NCBI RefSeq assembly: GCF_004211145.1
Contig: NZ_SEBS01000018.1
Location: 1-64,000 of the forward strand
Length of the DNA stretch: 64,000 nt
Origin: Flavobacterium sp.
Lineage (GTDB): Bacteria; Bacteroidota; Bacteroidia; Flavobacteriales; Flavobacteriaceae
Direction: 5' to 3'
The notes below the pieces were generated by a model. It was not told where the DNA came from and did not search any database. It saw only the letters and a program-made list of their open reading frames with translations. The position numbers were made by a program, and so were the translations under genes. Positions 8,315 through 16,189 of the stretch are shown piece after piece. The stretch's first letter is position 1. Each line of letters starts with the position of its first letter.

Positions 8315-9763
8315 TTATCGCACACCGCGCCCGCCATAAGTCGGATAACGCGCCGCATCGACGCCCGTATTTCGTTGGGAAAGTCTTCCCGCTGCGACAC
8401 CGTCGATCCAACCGCCTCCGCGTTGTCCGCTTCCGGTTGCCGCGGCTGCCGTGGGCCATGTGTTTTGGTTGGCATCGCCGTTAGCTGTGATCGTGCCGTC
8501 GCCCAAAGTTCCGTTGAACGCCGAACCTGCTGCCGATGAAAGACAAACCACGCGCTCCCAAACATTTCCGGTCATTTCCATCGCGCCATAATATGCTGCG
8601 CCCGATGAAGCGCGCCCTGAAGTTCCCGTCGCGAATGCCCCGACGCGAACCGATCCGTAAATCGAACTCGTGGTTCCTACACCAAGCGTACAACGTCCGT
8701 TCGCAGCCGGCGTCATGTACTCGTTTTCGAGATATTGGTTCGTCAAGGCATTACTCGCGACGTTCGCCAAATCGATTGATCCCCAAGCATATTCCCCTGC
8801 GACTCGCGGCATTGTTCCACGCGATACTTTCTCGTATTCCAGTTCGGTCATCGGACGCAAAGCCGCCCAATCGAGATACGCTATCAGGTCGCCCCAGTTT
8901 AGTCCGTTCATGGCGATTCCCTGTCCGTCGTCGGAGTTGCCTTCGACGCCGGCAGTTGCATCGCAAGCGTAAATCGCAGGGATTGCGGCATTGTTACCCG
9001 GCGTTTGGATACGCACGCCGTTCCTGTATCCGAAACCGTTGTACATCGCATACGTTCCCGCGGCCGAGATCGGATCGTTGAACGTATGTGCCTTTTGTTG
9101 GTCGTATGTCAGTGCGTTCAGAAACTCCACGTATTGAAGTTGTGAAATTTCGTATTTCATACAATAGAATGAATTGTAGCCCATCGGGAAAGTGGCCGGA
9201 GCGGCGACTGCGCCTCCACCCAAAACACTCGAAGTCAATCCCGTCGATTGTGAAGCGGCGTTTATCGTGATGCTGTTGAAAGTACCCGAACTTACGCCAT
9301 CGCCCAATTCGAATGCGGCTTGCGGCACATTGACCATTTCGATTCCAAAGACTTTGTAGTTGAATGTTCCCGCGCCAATGTTCATCTTGAGTGTGATCTG
9401 CGTGTTCCCGACGTTTCCGCCTCCAAGCGCGCTGCGTCGGATAAAAACGCCTTTACCATCGGTTACGGTTTCAACCATCAAAGGTGAAGCAGCCGAGTGA
9501 TCGCCGGCGACGGTACTCAAATTCGCATGCGCCCAAAGACGCGTGTTGCAATCCTGGAATTTCACGAACACCCAAACGGCGTCCCAATTTGCGGGTGCGA
9601 CGTTGGCGTTCCAGGAATTGTCCCAGGCTATGTTGAAGGTAATGTTGGAACCCGATACCGAGGTTCCCGTAATCTGGACGTTGTTCGCCGCCGATTCGGT
9701 TACGGCAAAAATCGAAAGCAGTCCGGTCAATAAAAAGCTAAAAAATAAAGTTCTCGTTTTCAT
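8315..9763 (-). CDS. Exported SUMF1/FGE-fold protein
   Basis: Exported protein of 482 aa. A signal peptide (MKTRTLFFSFLLTGLLSIFA) precedes a beta-rich domain (about 26-170), then a formylglycine-generating-enzyme (SUMF1) fold: FPMGYNSFYCMKYEISQLQYVEFLNAL, WGDLIAYLDWAALRPMTELEYE, GAMEMTGNVWE, and the C-terminal GGRGVR. The paired cysteines of true FGE enzymes, expected after the GGxW near the C-terminus, are absent (GGGWIDGVAAGRLSQRN), so a binding or structural role is likelier than formylglycine formation. No T9SS sorting domain is present. It is the first gene of a two-gene unit with the T9SS protein, driven by the promoter at 9789-9837. Confidence 0.85.
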   Translation of the reverse strand: MKTRTLFFSFLLTGLLSIFAVTESAANNVQITGTSVSGSNITFNIAWDNSWNANVAPANWDAVWVFVKFQDCNTRLWAHANLSTVAGDHSAASPLMVETVTDGKGVFIRRSALGGGNVGNTQITLKMNIGAGTFNYKVFGIEMVNVPQAAFELGDGVSSGTFNSITINAASQSTGLTSSVLGGGAVAAPATFPMGYNSFYCMKYEISQLQYVEFLNALTYDQQKAHTFNDPISAAGTYAMYNGFGYRNGVRIQTPGNNAAIPAIYACDATAGVEGNSDDGQGIAMNGLNWGDLIAYLDWAALRPMTELEYEKVSRGTMPRVAGEYAWGSIDLANVASNALTNQYLENEYMTPAANGRCTLGVGTTSSIYGSVRVGAFATGTSGRASSGAAYYGAMEMTGNVWERVVCLSSAAGSAFNGTLGDGTITANGDANQNTWPTAAAATGSGQRGGGWIDGVAAGRLSQRNTGVDAARYPTYGGRGVR

Positions 9764-9788
9764 CCTTTAAGATTTGAAAGTTATGCGA

Positions 9789-9874
9789 CAAATCTATCGG
9801 GATGTTGTGGGCGCTGAAATACGGCAGTTGACGTATTCGTACGAAAAACCTTAAAATACGGCAAATGCCTTATA
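9789..9874 (-). promoter_or_regulatory. Promoter P1 with two 20-bp dyad operators (SUMF1 and T9SS unit)
   Basis: Read on the minus strand: a dyad at 9818-9837 (plus-strand AATACGGCAGTTGACGTATT), exactly 21 bp, then TAGATTTG (plus 9789-9796) as -7 element, 25 nt before the ATG at 9763. A second, weaker dyad (AATACGGCAAATGCCTTATA) lies at 9855-9874, centred 37 bp further upstream and overlapping the end of the DUF4230 gene. The same architecture recurs at 11.4, 15.5 and 16.1 kb. Confidence 0.75.
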
Positions 9875-10487
9875 AGCGTTTTGAAAAATCGCTCTCTCGC
9901 GAAATGGTTTCGCCTTCGTAGCGCAGCGTCCAGCCCATCGAATTCGTGAGAATCAAGATTTTCGACAATTCGCTCACCAAGCGGTTCTTCGCGTTTGTTT
10001 TGAGAGACGATTTTTCGATTTTCTTGCGCAGATTGGCGTTCACCTGCTTGCTGATCTTATTGTAATCGTCGCCCGTGAACGGATTCATCGCGCTTTGGTC
10101 GATGTCGTAGTATTTGATGTCGGGGCTGATCTTTATTTCTTCGGGTGGAATATTTTCGATCGTGATGATCTTGTTCTTTACGTCGATGTCGTATTGCATC
10201 TGCCGCAAATCATAGCCGACGGTCACTTCGGCATTCACGATCAGCAGCGCCTTCTTTTGGAACGAAAGCATGTTCAAGAAGTAGTTTTGCTGGTCTTTGT
10301 ACGTAAGCACTTCTGAATAATGGCCTTCCGTCACGATCAACTTGCCCACGCTCACGATCTGCTGTTGGATCAGATTCGTGTTATATTCGATCGTCGACGT
10401 ATCGTCTTTCTTGAATTCGCAATACCGATACGCAAGCAAAAATCCGACAATGCAACACGTAATAAAAATAATCCGGCGGACACTCAT
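9870..10487 (-). CDS. DUF4230 membrane-anchored protein
   Basis: Protein of 205 aa. One N-terminal membrane anchor (RRIIFITCCIVGFLLAYRY) is followed by an extracytoplasmic domain of DUF4230 type: VGKLIVTEGHYSEVLTY, a segment on processed or internal values (LIVNAEVTVGYDL), DVKNKIITIENIPPEEIKI, and a helical C-terminal part with LRKKIEKSSLKTNAKNRLVSEL. The family is widespread in Bacteroidota and Firmicutes without an assigned function. I used the ATG at 10487 next to the hydrophobic segment; an in-frame ATG at 10517 would add ten mostly basic residues. It follows the response regulator by about 100 bp with an octamer array in between, and may be co-transcribed with it. Confidence 0.75.
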   Translation of the reverse strand: MSVRRIIFITCCIVGFLLAYRYCEFKKDDTSTIEYNTNLIQQQIVSVGKLIVTEGHYSEVLTYKDQQNYFLNMLSFQKKALLIVNAEVTVGYDLRQMQYDIDVKNKIITIENIPPEEIKISPDIKYYDIDQSAMNPFTGDDYNKISKQVNANLRKKIEKSSLKTNAKNRLVSELSKILILTNSMGWTLRYEGETISRESDFSKRL

Positions 10488-10563
10488 ATCTTTTTTCTTA
10501 AAGATACGACGCCTCAACCAAAACGCCTTTCAAAATTCCGGACTTTCTTTTAACGATTCCCTG

Positions 10564-10595
10564 CTCAGGCACTCAGGATCTCAGGCACTCAGGCA
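10564..10595. repeat. Octamer array CTCAGGCA x4
   Basis: Units CTCAGGCA, CTCAGGAT, CTCAGGCA, CTCAGGCA in perfect 8-bp phase, ending at the stop codon of the response regulator (10596). One of many arrays of 8-bp period in this window. Confidence 0.75.
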
Positions 10596-11246
10596 CTAAA
10601 TAAGATTATTACTCTTCGCCTTCTGAATCGCCTCCAACTTATTATGCACCTGCAATTTCGTGTAAATATTCTCGATGTGCTTGCGAACCGTACTCGGCGA
10701 CAAAAATAAATTATCGGCGATGTTGTTGTAGTTCAATCCCTTGCTGAGTTGCTCGAGCACTTCAATCTCACGCGATGAAAGTTTGATGTCGTCGTTGCCT
10801 TGTTTGACTCCGAAATCTACGGGATTGCGCAATAATTTCAGGGTTTTCAACGCGATCGACGGATTCATCGCCGCGCCTCCATTGAGCGTTTCGATGATTC
10901 CCTGATGCAAATCCTGTGGGTTGACTTCCTTGAGCAGGTAACCGTCGGCGCCCGCCTTTATCGAATTGAAGATGTTCTCGTCGTTGTCGAAAACCGTAAG
11001 CATGATGATTTTTATATGCGGGTATTTGCTTTTCACGGCCGCAGTGGCCTCGACGCCATTCATTTTCGGCATCTCGATATCCATCAAAATCAAGTCGATG
11101 TTATACCTGGAATCGAGTTTTTCAAGCAGATCCTGCCCGTTTATCGCCGTGAAACGCACTTGCAGATCGTCAAAAAACGACAGCTTTTCCTGGATCGCAC
11201 GGATCAGGAAATTATTGTCGTCAACAATGGCGATCTTCACGTTCAT
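10596..11246 (-). CDS. NarL/LuxR-family response regulator
   Basis: Cytosolic two-component transcription factor of 216 aa. Receiver domain (1-125): acidic pocket VDD (8-10), phospho-acceptor Asp56 in LILMDIEMPKMNG, conserved Thr in MLTVF and Lys in YLLKEV. LuxR-type helix-turn-helix (about 150-212): LSSREIEVLEQLSKGLNYNNIADNLFLSPSTVRKHIENIYTKL is the typical shape. It is the obvious partner of the two HisKA_3-type kinases just upstream. A 31-aa open frame ends 26 bp before its start, and the promoter at 11397-11445 would drive both. I infer that it binds the dyads found upstream of all four units of this island and so regulates its own synthesis. Confidence 0.92.
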   Translation of the reverse strand: MNVKIAIVDDNNFLIRAIQEKLSFFDDLQVRFTAINGQDLLEKLDSRYNIDLILMDIEMPKMNGVEATAAVKSKYPHIKIIMLTVFDNDENIFNSIKAGADGYLLKEVNPQDLHQGIIETLNGGAAMNPSIALKTLKLLRNPVDFGVKQGNDDIKLSSREIEVLEQLSKGLNYNNIADNLFLSPSTVRKHIENIYTKLQVHNKLEAIQKAKSNNLI

Positions 11247-11272
11247 AGAGTGAACTTACGAATTTCAAGCGA

Positions 11273-11368
11273 TTAATAAAAGACGATGAACGCGATGTTC
11301 AGCGCGATTACCGTGACGACGGTGGCAACGAGCGTCCAGAATCTTAAGTGTTGTAGAATTGTATCCAT
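11273..11368 (-). CDS. Candidate 31-aa membrane peptide upstream of the response regulator
   Basis: Short frame encoding MDTILQHLRFWTLVATVVTV followed by IALNIAFIVFY: a few polar residues and one hydrophobic membrane segment. It begins 28 nt after the -7 element of the dyad promoter P2 and ends 26 bp before the response regulator ATG, so it lies at the head of that transcript. Size and composition fit a small membrane peptide. No family is recognised. It could be a leader peptide or a regulator of the kinases. The support is position and hydrophobicity, not homology. Confidence 0.45.
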   Translation of the reverse strand: MDTILQHLRFWTLVATVVTVIALNIAFIVFY

Positions 11369-11396
11369 TTCGGGGTAAGTTAGGATTTCATCTACG

Positions 11397-11445
11397 CAAA
11401 TTTGCGGCTTTTGGTTTCACGGCGCAATACGACATTTGACGTATT
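11397..11445 (-). promoter_or_regulatory. Promoter P2 with dyad operator (31-aa peptide and response regulator)
   Basis: Dyad at 11426-11445 (plus-strand AATACGACATTTGACGTATT), 21 bp, then CAAATTTG (11397-11404) as -7 element on the minus strand. It lies 7 bp after the stop of the downstream kinase gene, which gives the regulator its own autoregulated promoter inside the cluster. Confidence 0.7.
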
Positions 11446-11451
11446 ATCGAT

Positions 11452-13203
11452 TTAGGAACTAAAAGGTAATTTTAGCGTCACGATCGTACCTTTTCCAATA
11501 TCCGATGTTAATTCAAGATTTCCTTGGGCATCCTGCATTCGTTTTGCCATGTTGCCCAGTCCGTTGCCTTTTTGGACGGTTTCGACATCGAAGCCCGAGC
11601 CGTTGTCGGAAATTGAAATTTCGATGAAATCAAGTTGCTTTTTCACCGAAATGGAAATCGCCTCGGCCTGAGAATATTTCACTGCGTTATTCACCGCTTC
11701 CTGAACCGTGCGATATACGTTCATCCCGGTTACCGACGACAATTTGAATTGCGCGAGATCGTCGTCGATGGAAACATTAAAACGCATGCTTTCCTTCGCG
11801 CCTCTCGCTTTTTCTATGAAATTTGAAATCCTCGACAACACGTCTTCAAAAGTTATCTCGTCCGAGTTCATCGCCCAGATCGTATCGCGGAGTTCCAAAA
11901 TCGTGTCCTTCGTGAAATCGCTGATGTTTTCGAGTTTGCGATCAAGCGCCGTATTCTTCAAATCGAACGCGTACTTCAAATTATCGACCGACGAGATAAT
12001 GAACGTGAGTTGCGAACCGATGTTATCGTGCAGATCACGCGAAATCCCCAACCGTTGTTCCTGCAATTTGTTTTGCGTCTCGATTTGCGCGATCGCCGAT
12101 TTGAGTTCGTGTTCCTGCGCGAGCTGATTGTTTTTGAGTCGCTGTTGACGCCAAATCAAGAATCCCGTAAGCGAAACGAAGAAAGTCAACACTGAAAGCA
12201 ACAGCAGTAAATTCGATTTCCGGGCCGATTCCGACTGGGTTTCGATCAACCGCTTTTCCTTTTCGTTCGTCTCGAACTGCACTTCAAGTTCGGCGATCTT
12301 CGCGTTCGTCTCCTTGTTGATCAAACTTTCTTTGAACTGCACGTGTTTCTTGTACGCGGCGAACGCCAAATCCTTTTCGCCGAGCGCTTCGTGCATTTCA
12401 GACATGCTTTGGTAGTTGTGCTGGATAAGCTGGAAATACTTGTTTCGGAGTGCGATTTCATTCGACAGCCTGAAGTTTCCGATCGCCTTCCGATATTCTT
12501 TTTTCATGCCATACAAATCCCCGAAATACGAGTAGTTTTCGGCGATGCCGGCCGAATCTTTCTTGCGTTGTCGCAGTTGCAGGGCGCGTGTGAACAGCTG
12601 TTCGGCGTCGTGGAACCGACCTTCCATCGCATGGACGATAGCGATGTTGTTCAAACTGTACGGAATGCCCGTCGAATCATTGATCGCTTCCTTGATGACC
12701 AAACCTTTTCGGTAGAAAAACATCGCGCTGTCGAGATCTTGCTGCATTTCCTTGATCACGCCGTAATTGTTGTAAATGCTCAACAGCGAGGTCGTATCTC
12801 TGATCGTTTCAGCGAGTTTCTTGCCGCGAAGCATGTAATATTGCGCCTTGGGTAAGTTCCGGCGCTTCATCGCATAACCCAATTCTCCATATTCACGTGC
12901 GACTTTACTCTCGTCACCGATCCTCTCGAAAAGCTTGATTGCCTTTAGCGAATATTCGACGCTCAGATTGTATTTCCCTTTGAAATTGTACACGAGCGCG
13001 AGGTTGCTGTAACTCATCGCCTCGCCTTGTGCGTAATGAAGTTTTTGGGCCGCTTTCACGTTCTTGTGATAGGCCGCATCGAGCACTGCCGCTTTCGCAA
13101 AACGGATTTCGAACGCGATGTTGTTCAGCGAATCAATTTGCTGGCGCGTCTGTGCAAAACCCACAACCGAACAAAAAATGACAAGCCAAACCACGTGTTT
13201 CAT
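11452..13203 (-). CDS. TPR-containing sensor histidine kinase (HisKA_3 type), second of pair
   Basis: Inner-membrane sensor kinase of 583 aa. N-terminal signal peptide (MKHVVWLVIFCSVVGFAQ), a TPR solenoid (about 30-290) predicted in the periplasm, a coiled-coil, one membrane helix (about 331-350), then a HisKA_3 dimerisation domain with phospho-acceptor His392 in SRDLHDNIGSQL and a HATPase domain with N-box VQEAVNNAVKYS, G1 SDNGSGFD and G2 KGNGLGNMAKRM. There is no receiver domain. Its start overlaps the stop of the preceding kinase by 4 bp (ATGA), so the two are coupled. It probably phosphorylates the LuxR-type regulator downstream. Confidence 0.92.
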   Translation of the reverse strand: MKHVVWLVIFCSVVGFAQTRQQIDSLNNIAFEIRFAKAAVLDAAYHKNVKAAQKLHYAQGEAMSYSNLALVYNFKGKYNLSVEYSLKAIKLFERIGDESKVAREYGELGYAMKRRNLPKAQYYMLRGKKLAETIRDTTSLLSIYNNYGVIKEMQQDLDSAMFFYRKGLVIKEAINDSTGIPYSLNNIAIVHAMEGRFHDAEQLFTRALQLRQRKKDSAGIAENYSYFGDLYGMKKEYRKAIGNFRLSNEIALRNKYFQLIQHNYQSMSEMHEALGEKDLAFAAYKKHVQFKESLINKETNAKIAELEVQFETNEKEKRLIETQSESARKSNLLLLLSVLTFFVSLTGFLIWRQQRLKNNQLAQEHELKSAIAQIETQNKLQEQRLGISRDLHDNIGSQLTFIISSVDNLKYAFDLKNTALDRKLENISDFTKDTILELRDTIWAMNSDEITFEDVLSRISNFIEKARGAKESMRFNVSIDDDLAQFKLSSVTGMNVYRTVQEAVNNAVKYSQAEAISISVKKQLDFIEISISDNGSGFDVETVQKGNGLGNMAKRMQDAQGNLELTSDIGKGTIVTLKLPFSS

Positions 13204-15146
13204 GATGCGTCGGGATTAGTGGTTTTTGGAATTACGACCGTGATATGCGTTCCATTTCCGGGTTCGGAAACCAGTGTGAATGTGCCGCCGATATCTTCGA
13301 TGCGTTTTCGGATATTATGCAGGCCGTTTCCTTTTTGGGCCGTTTCCTGTGAAAATCCGATGCCGTCGTCCTCGATCCTGATACGCAATTCGCCGTTTTC
13401 GTGTTCGATGAAAATCCCGATCCGCGACGCCTTCGCATATTTGATCGCGTTGTTTACGGCTTCCTGGATGCTTCGGTAGATGTTCATTCCCGTAACCGAC
13501 GAAAAACGCAATTGCTGTAATTCCTTGTCGATATGGAATCTGAAATCGATGCCTTCGAGCACGTCTTTCGCCTTTTCGATGAAGTTGAAAACGCGCACAC
13601 GCAAATCCTCGAGCGAGATTTCGGCGTTGTTCATCGCCCAGATCGTGTCGCGCAGTTCGACGATCGTGTCTTTCGTGAAATCGTTTATGCTGTTGAGTTT
13701 CTTTTCGAGTTTGGTGTCTTTCAAATCGAAAGCGTACCGCAAATTATCGACCGACGAGATGATGAACGTAAGCTGCGCACCTATGTTGTCATGCAGATCA
13801 CGCGAAATCCCGAGCCGTTGTTCCTGTAACTTGTTCTGCGTCTCGATTTGTGCGATCGCCGTTTTAAGCTCGTGTTCCTGCGCCTGTTGACGGTTCTTTA
13901 GGCGTTGTTGCCTATAAATCAAAAATCCGGTCAGTGCGATAAACAACGCGCCCAATGAAATCCCGATGATCATGTTGTTGCGACTGTGGACTTCGCGCTC
14001 TTTTTCGAGTAACTGGATTCGGTTTTGGGCGATGATTTTTTCCTTCTTTTCAGTTTCGTGCACGATCTTGAACTCCGCGGCTGCCGCTTCTTTCTTTTCG
14101 TTCATGAGTTTTTTGTACTGCTCGAGGTATTCTTCTTTGGTAGCGAGCGCCTTATCGTATTTTCCCCATCTCGCGTAGATGTCCGACAAAATCCCATACG
14201 ACTTCACAAGATTGCTCTGGTTCTTTATCCTGGCGACCATATCGATGCTTTTGAGCGTGTAGCGTTCCGCTTCGGCGTAATTCCCCTTGTTGAGTTCAAG
14301 ATGCCCGAGATTGCTGTAGGTGTCGGCAATTTGCTTCTTGTCGCCCACGATAAGGTCGATCTTCAATGTTTCGTTGAAATAATATTGCGCGCTGTCGAGT
14401 TTTCCGGTGAACATGTAACACAACGCCTTATTGTCGAGAAAAGGAACCTTGAGTTTGGGCGATTTTATGCTGTCGCAAATTCGGATGCACTCGTTGTCGA
14501 TGGCCAACGCCTCATCGAATTCATTACTCGCACCATGAACATTCGCCAAAGTGTGGGCCGCATTGAGATAGGTTTGGTGTGACTTATCGTTCTTAAAAAC
14601 GTTCATCGCTTTACGCAGGTGTTCCTTTGCCAACGCCATATCGTTCTTTTGCATATAAACCTCGCCTATGTTCCCGTTCGTCGTAGCGATGCCGCGTTTG
14701 CCATCCATTGCCTCGTAAATTTTGGACGCGCCAAGCAAATATTCGATCGCTTTGGGATAGTTTCCCTTGTTCTTGTAGTAGTTCCCGATTCCTGTGTAGG
14801 CGCGCGCGCGCAAGGAATCCGCGTTTGAATTACGCAGCAATCGCAACGCGTTTTCAAATGACTTATACGAAAGTTCATATTGGGATTTACTCATGAAAAC
14901 CGCACCTTCCACGATATTCGACATCGCTTTGTAGTCAGCGGGTTGGTTCGCGGTAAGTTTTTTGAATCGGTCAGAAAAAGACTGCATAGAATCTGACGGA
15001 AGTTGCTTGTAGACTTCGTCAAGCCTGTTGAATTCCTTTTTAATTTTCACCTGTTCGCGTGACAAATCCTGACTTTGCTGTTTTTGCTTTTCCTTACAAG
15101 AATAAAAAATCAGTGAAAGCAGCGCGAATGCGAAAAGTTTTCTCAT
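13200..15146 (-). CDS. TPR-containing sensor histidine kinase (HisKA_3 type), first of pair, lipoprotein-like N-terminus
   Basis: Sensor kinase of 648 aa, clearly paralogous to the next gene. The N-terminus (MRKLFAFALLSLIFYSCKE) has a lipobox-like FYSC, so the TPR region (about 75-345) may be tethered in the periplasm. A coiled-coil (350-390) leads to a membrane helix (about 391-411, NMIIGISLGALFIALTGFLI), then HisKA_3 with His452 in SRDLHDNIGAQL and an ATPase domain with IQEAVNNAIKYA, EDDGIGFS and KGNGLHNIRKR. Both kinases keep all catalytic boxes, so neither looks like a pseudokinase. It follows the 94-aa membrane protein and shares promoter P3. Confidence 0.92.
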   Translation of the reverse strand: MRKLFAFALLSLIFYSCKEKQKQQSQDLSREQVKIKKEFNRLDEVYKQLPSDSMQSFSDRFKKLTANQPADYKAMSNIVEGAVFMSKSQYELSYKSFENALRLLRNSNADSLRARAYTGIGNYYKNKGNYPKAIEYLLGASKIYEAMDGKRGIATTNGNIGEVYMQKNDMALAKEHLRKAMNVFKNDKSHQTYLNAAHTLANVHGASNEFDEALAIDNECIRICDSIKSPKLKVPFLDNKALCYMFTGKLDSAQYYFNETLKIDLIVGDKKQIADTYSNLGHLELNKGNYAEAERYTLKSIDMVARIKNQSNLVKSYGILSDIYARWGKYDKALATKEEYLEQYKKLMNEKKEAAAAEFKIVHETEKKEKIIAQNRIQLLEKEREVHSRNNMIIGISLGALFIALTGFLIYRQQRLKNRQQAQEHELKTAIAQIETQNKLQEQRLGISRDLHDNIGAQLTFIISSVDNLRYAFDLKDTKLEKKLNSINDFTKDTIVELRDTIWAMNNAEISLEDLRVRVFNFIEKAKDVLEGIDFRFHIDKELQQLRFSSVTGMNIYRSIQEAVNNAIKYAKASRIGIFIEHENGELRIRIEDDGIGFSQETAQKGNGLHNIRKRIEDIGGTFTLVSEPGNGTHITVVIPKTTNPDAS

Positions 15147-15191
15147 CAGATGGGTTTTATCGCACTAATATATAAAAGTCCTGATTCACTG

Positions 15192-15476
15192 CTACTTGAT
15201 AAGATCGTTCGCGTGCAACGTTGCCACAAAATCTTTTACCATCGCTGAGATGTCCTGACTCAGGATAACATTCACCGAACGCAGTTTCTGCATGAGTTCA
15301 TCGGAAACCTTCACCTGCTTTTCACGGGCCGAATTGCTATTGGCGAGCTGCACGATCACTTCACGCAACACTTCCATTCGCTGCTCGTGCTGCCGTTGCG
15401 ATCGGCGCAAAAGCAATATCTGGAAAACGATGACGCCCAGAAGCACGACAATCGTAAAGGCTAATACATACATCAT
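15192..15476 (-). CDS. Small membrane coiled-coil protein at head of the kinase operon (94 aa)
   Basis: Starts with one hydrophobic helix (VLAFTIVVLLGVIVFQILLL) followed by a basic stop-transfer sequence (RRSQRQHEQRM) and an amphipathic, probably coiled-coil cytosolic region to the end. No family recognised. It is the first gene after promoter P3 and lies 45 bp upstream of the first kinase, so it is likely part of the sensing complex or a kinase modulator. ATG codons occur at 15476 and 15473; either gives essentially the same protein. Confidence 0.7.
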   Translation of the reverse strand: MMYVLAFTIVVLLGVIVFQILLLRRSQRQHEQRMEVLREVIVQLANSNSAREKQVKVSDELMQKLRSVNVILSQDISAMVKDFVATLHANDLIK

Positions 15477-15495
15477 GGGTCAAATCTTGGAACCA

Positions 15496-15544
15496 CAAAG
15501 TTGCGGATTGAACCTTTTTCATGAAATACGTCAGATGCCTTATT
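15496..15544 (-). promoter_or_regulatory. Promoter P3 with dyad operator (kinase operon)
   Basis: Dyad at 15525-15544 (plus-strand AATACGTCAGATGCCTTATT), 21 bp, then CAACTTTG on the minus strand (plus 15496-15503), 19 nt before the ATG at 15476. It gives feedback control of the two kinases. Confidence 0.72.
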
Positions 15545-15552
15545 TTAAAAAC

Positions 15553-15575
15553 GAAAAAACCGGGACATGCCCGGC
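15553..15575 (-). terminator. Terminator after the island lipoprotein gene
   Basis: On the minus strand CCGGG (plus 15570-15574), loop, CCCGG (plus 15560-15564), then a T-run (plus-strand A at 15554-15559). It separates the lipoprotein at 15598 from promoter P3. Confidence 0.75.
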
Positions 15576-15597
15576 TCTTCGAAAAATATGTACTCAA

Positions 15598-16092
15598 TTA
15601 ATTTTGCATGAAAACACCTTTGAATTTGCCTTCGGTGACCGTTTTGCCCGAACAACCGTTTTCTTCAGATTTTCCCGTGAACGAAAAAGTCCCTTCAATT
15701 TTCTCCTCGTTTACGACGGTAACCGTAACTGTCCCGGTCGCTCCGTCGCACTCGCCCGTATCATAGCTGTTGTTGTTTTCGACGAACGCAAGCAGGTTGT
15801 CAGTATCCGGACCGACTTGAAATGTTCCCGGCCCCGTAACGTCGAAAAGCCCGATCGTCAATGTTTTCAGATCGGCTGTCGATCCCGTAACCTGATAAAA
15901 TGTTCCGTTGTGCAAGGCAACCGTGGTACTTTGACCCATAATTTGCGCTTTGAACGACGTGCCGTCAACCTTCGCCGACAAAGACGATCCCGATCCGCCT
16001 GAGCCGCCGGCGTCATCTCCGCTACAAGCTGTCGCGAAACAGAACGCCAATGCCAAAAAAGCTAGTCTTCCAATAATTTTTAAATTTTTCAT
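15598..16092 (-). CDS. Small lipoprotein, DUF6252-like, in the dyad regulon
   Basis: Exported lipoprotein of 164 aa. The signal peptide MKNLKIIGRLAFLALAFCFA has a lipobox ending at Cys23 (ATACSG) and is followed by a Gly/Ser-rich linker. The mature domain is beta-rich: LSAKVDGTSFKAQ, LKTLTIGLFDV, EKIEGTFSFTGKSEENGCSGKTVTEGKFKG. This resembles flavobacterial DUF6252-type lipoproteins, but the assignment is from appearance only. It is monocistronic, with its own dyad promoter P4 and a terminator 23 bp after the stop, so it is probably a dedicated target of the response regulator and may be the signal-binding or protective surface component of the system. Confidence 0.75.
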   Translation of the reverse strand: MKNLKIIGRLAFLALAFCFATACSGDDAGGSGGSGSSLSAKVDGTSFKAQIMGQSTTVALHNGTFYQVTGSTADLKTLTIGLFDVTGPGTFQVGPDTDNLLAFVENNNSYDTGECDGATGTVTVTVVNEEKIEGTFSFTGKSEENGCSGKTVTEGKFKGVFMQN

Positions 16093-16140
16093 GATAAATG
16101 GTTTGGGTTAATGAATTACAGATTCGTTAAAAATTTTTTA

Positions 16141-16189
16141 CAAATCTGCAATGAAGCGCGACTGCTTACAATACGACATTTGCCGTATT
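16141..16189 (-). promoter_or_regulatory. Promoter P4 with dyad operator (lipoprotein)
   Basis: Dyad at 16170-16189 (plus-strand AATACGACATTTGCCGTATT, the closest to a perfect palindrome), 21 bp, then CAGATTTG on the minus strand (plus 16141-16148), 48 nt before the ATG. It directly abuts the stop codon of the GSCFA gene at 16190. Confidence 0.75.

Noticed and set aside
8315..9763. Active sulfatase-activating (formylglycine-generating) enzyme
   Set aside because: The required C-terminal cysteine pair is missing and no sulfatase gene is nearby.
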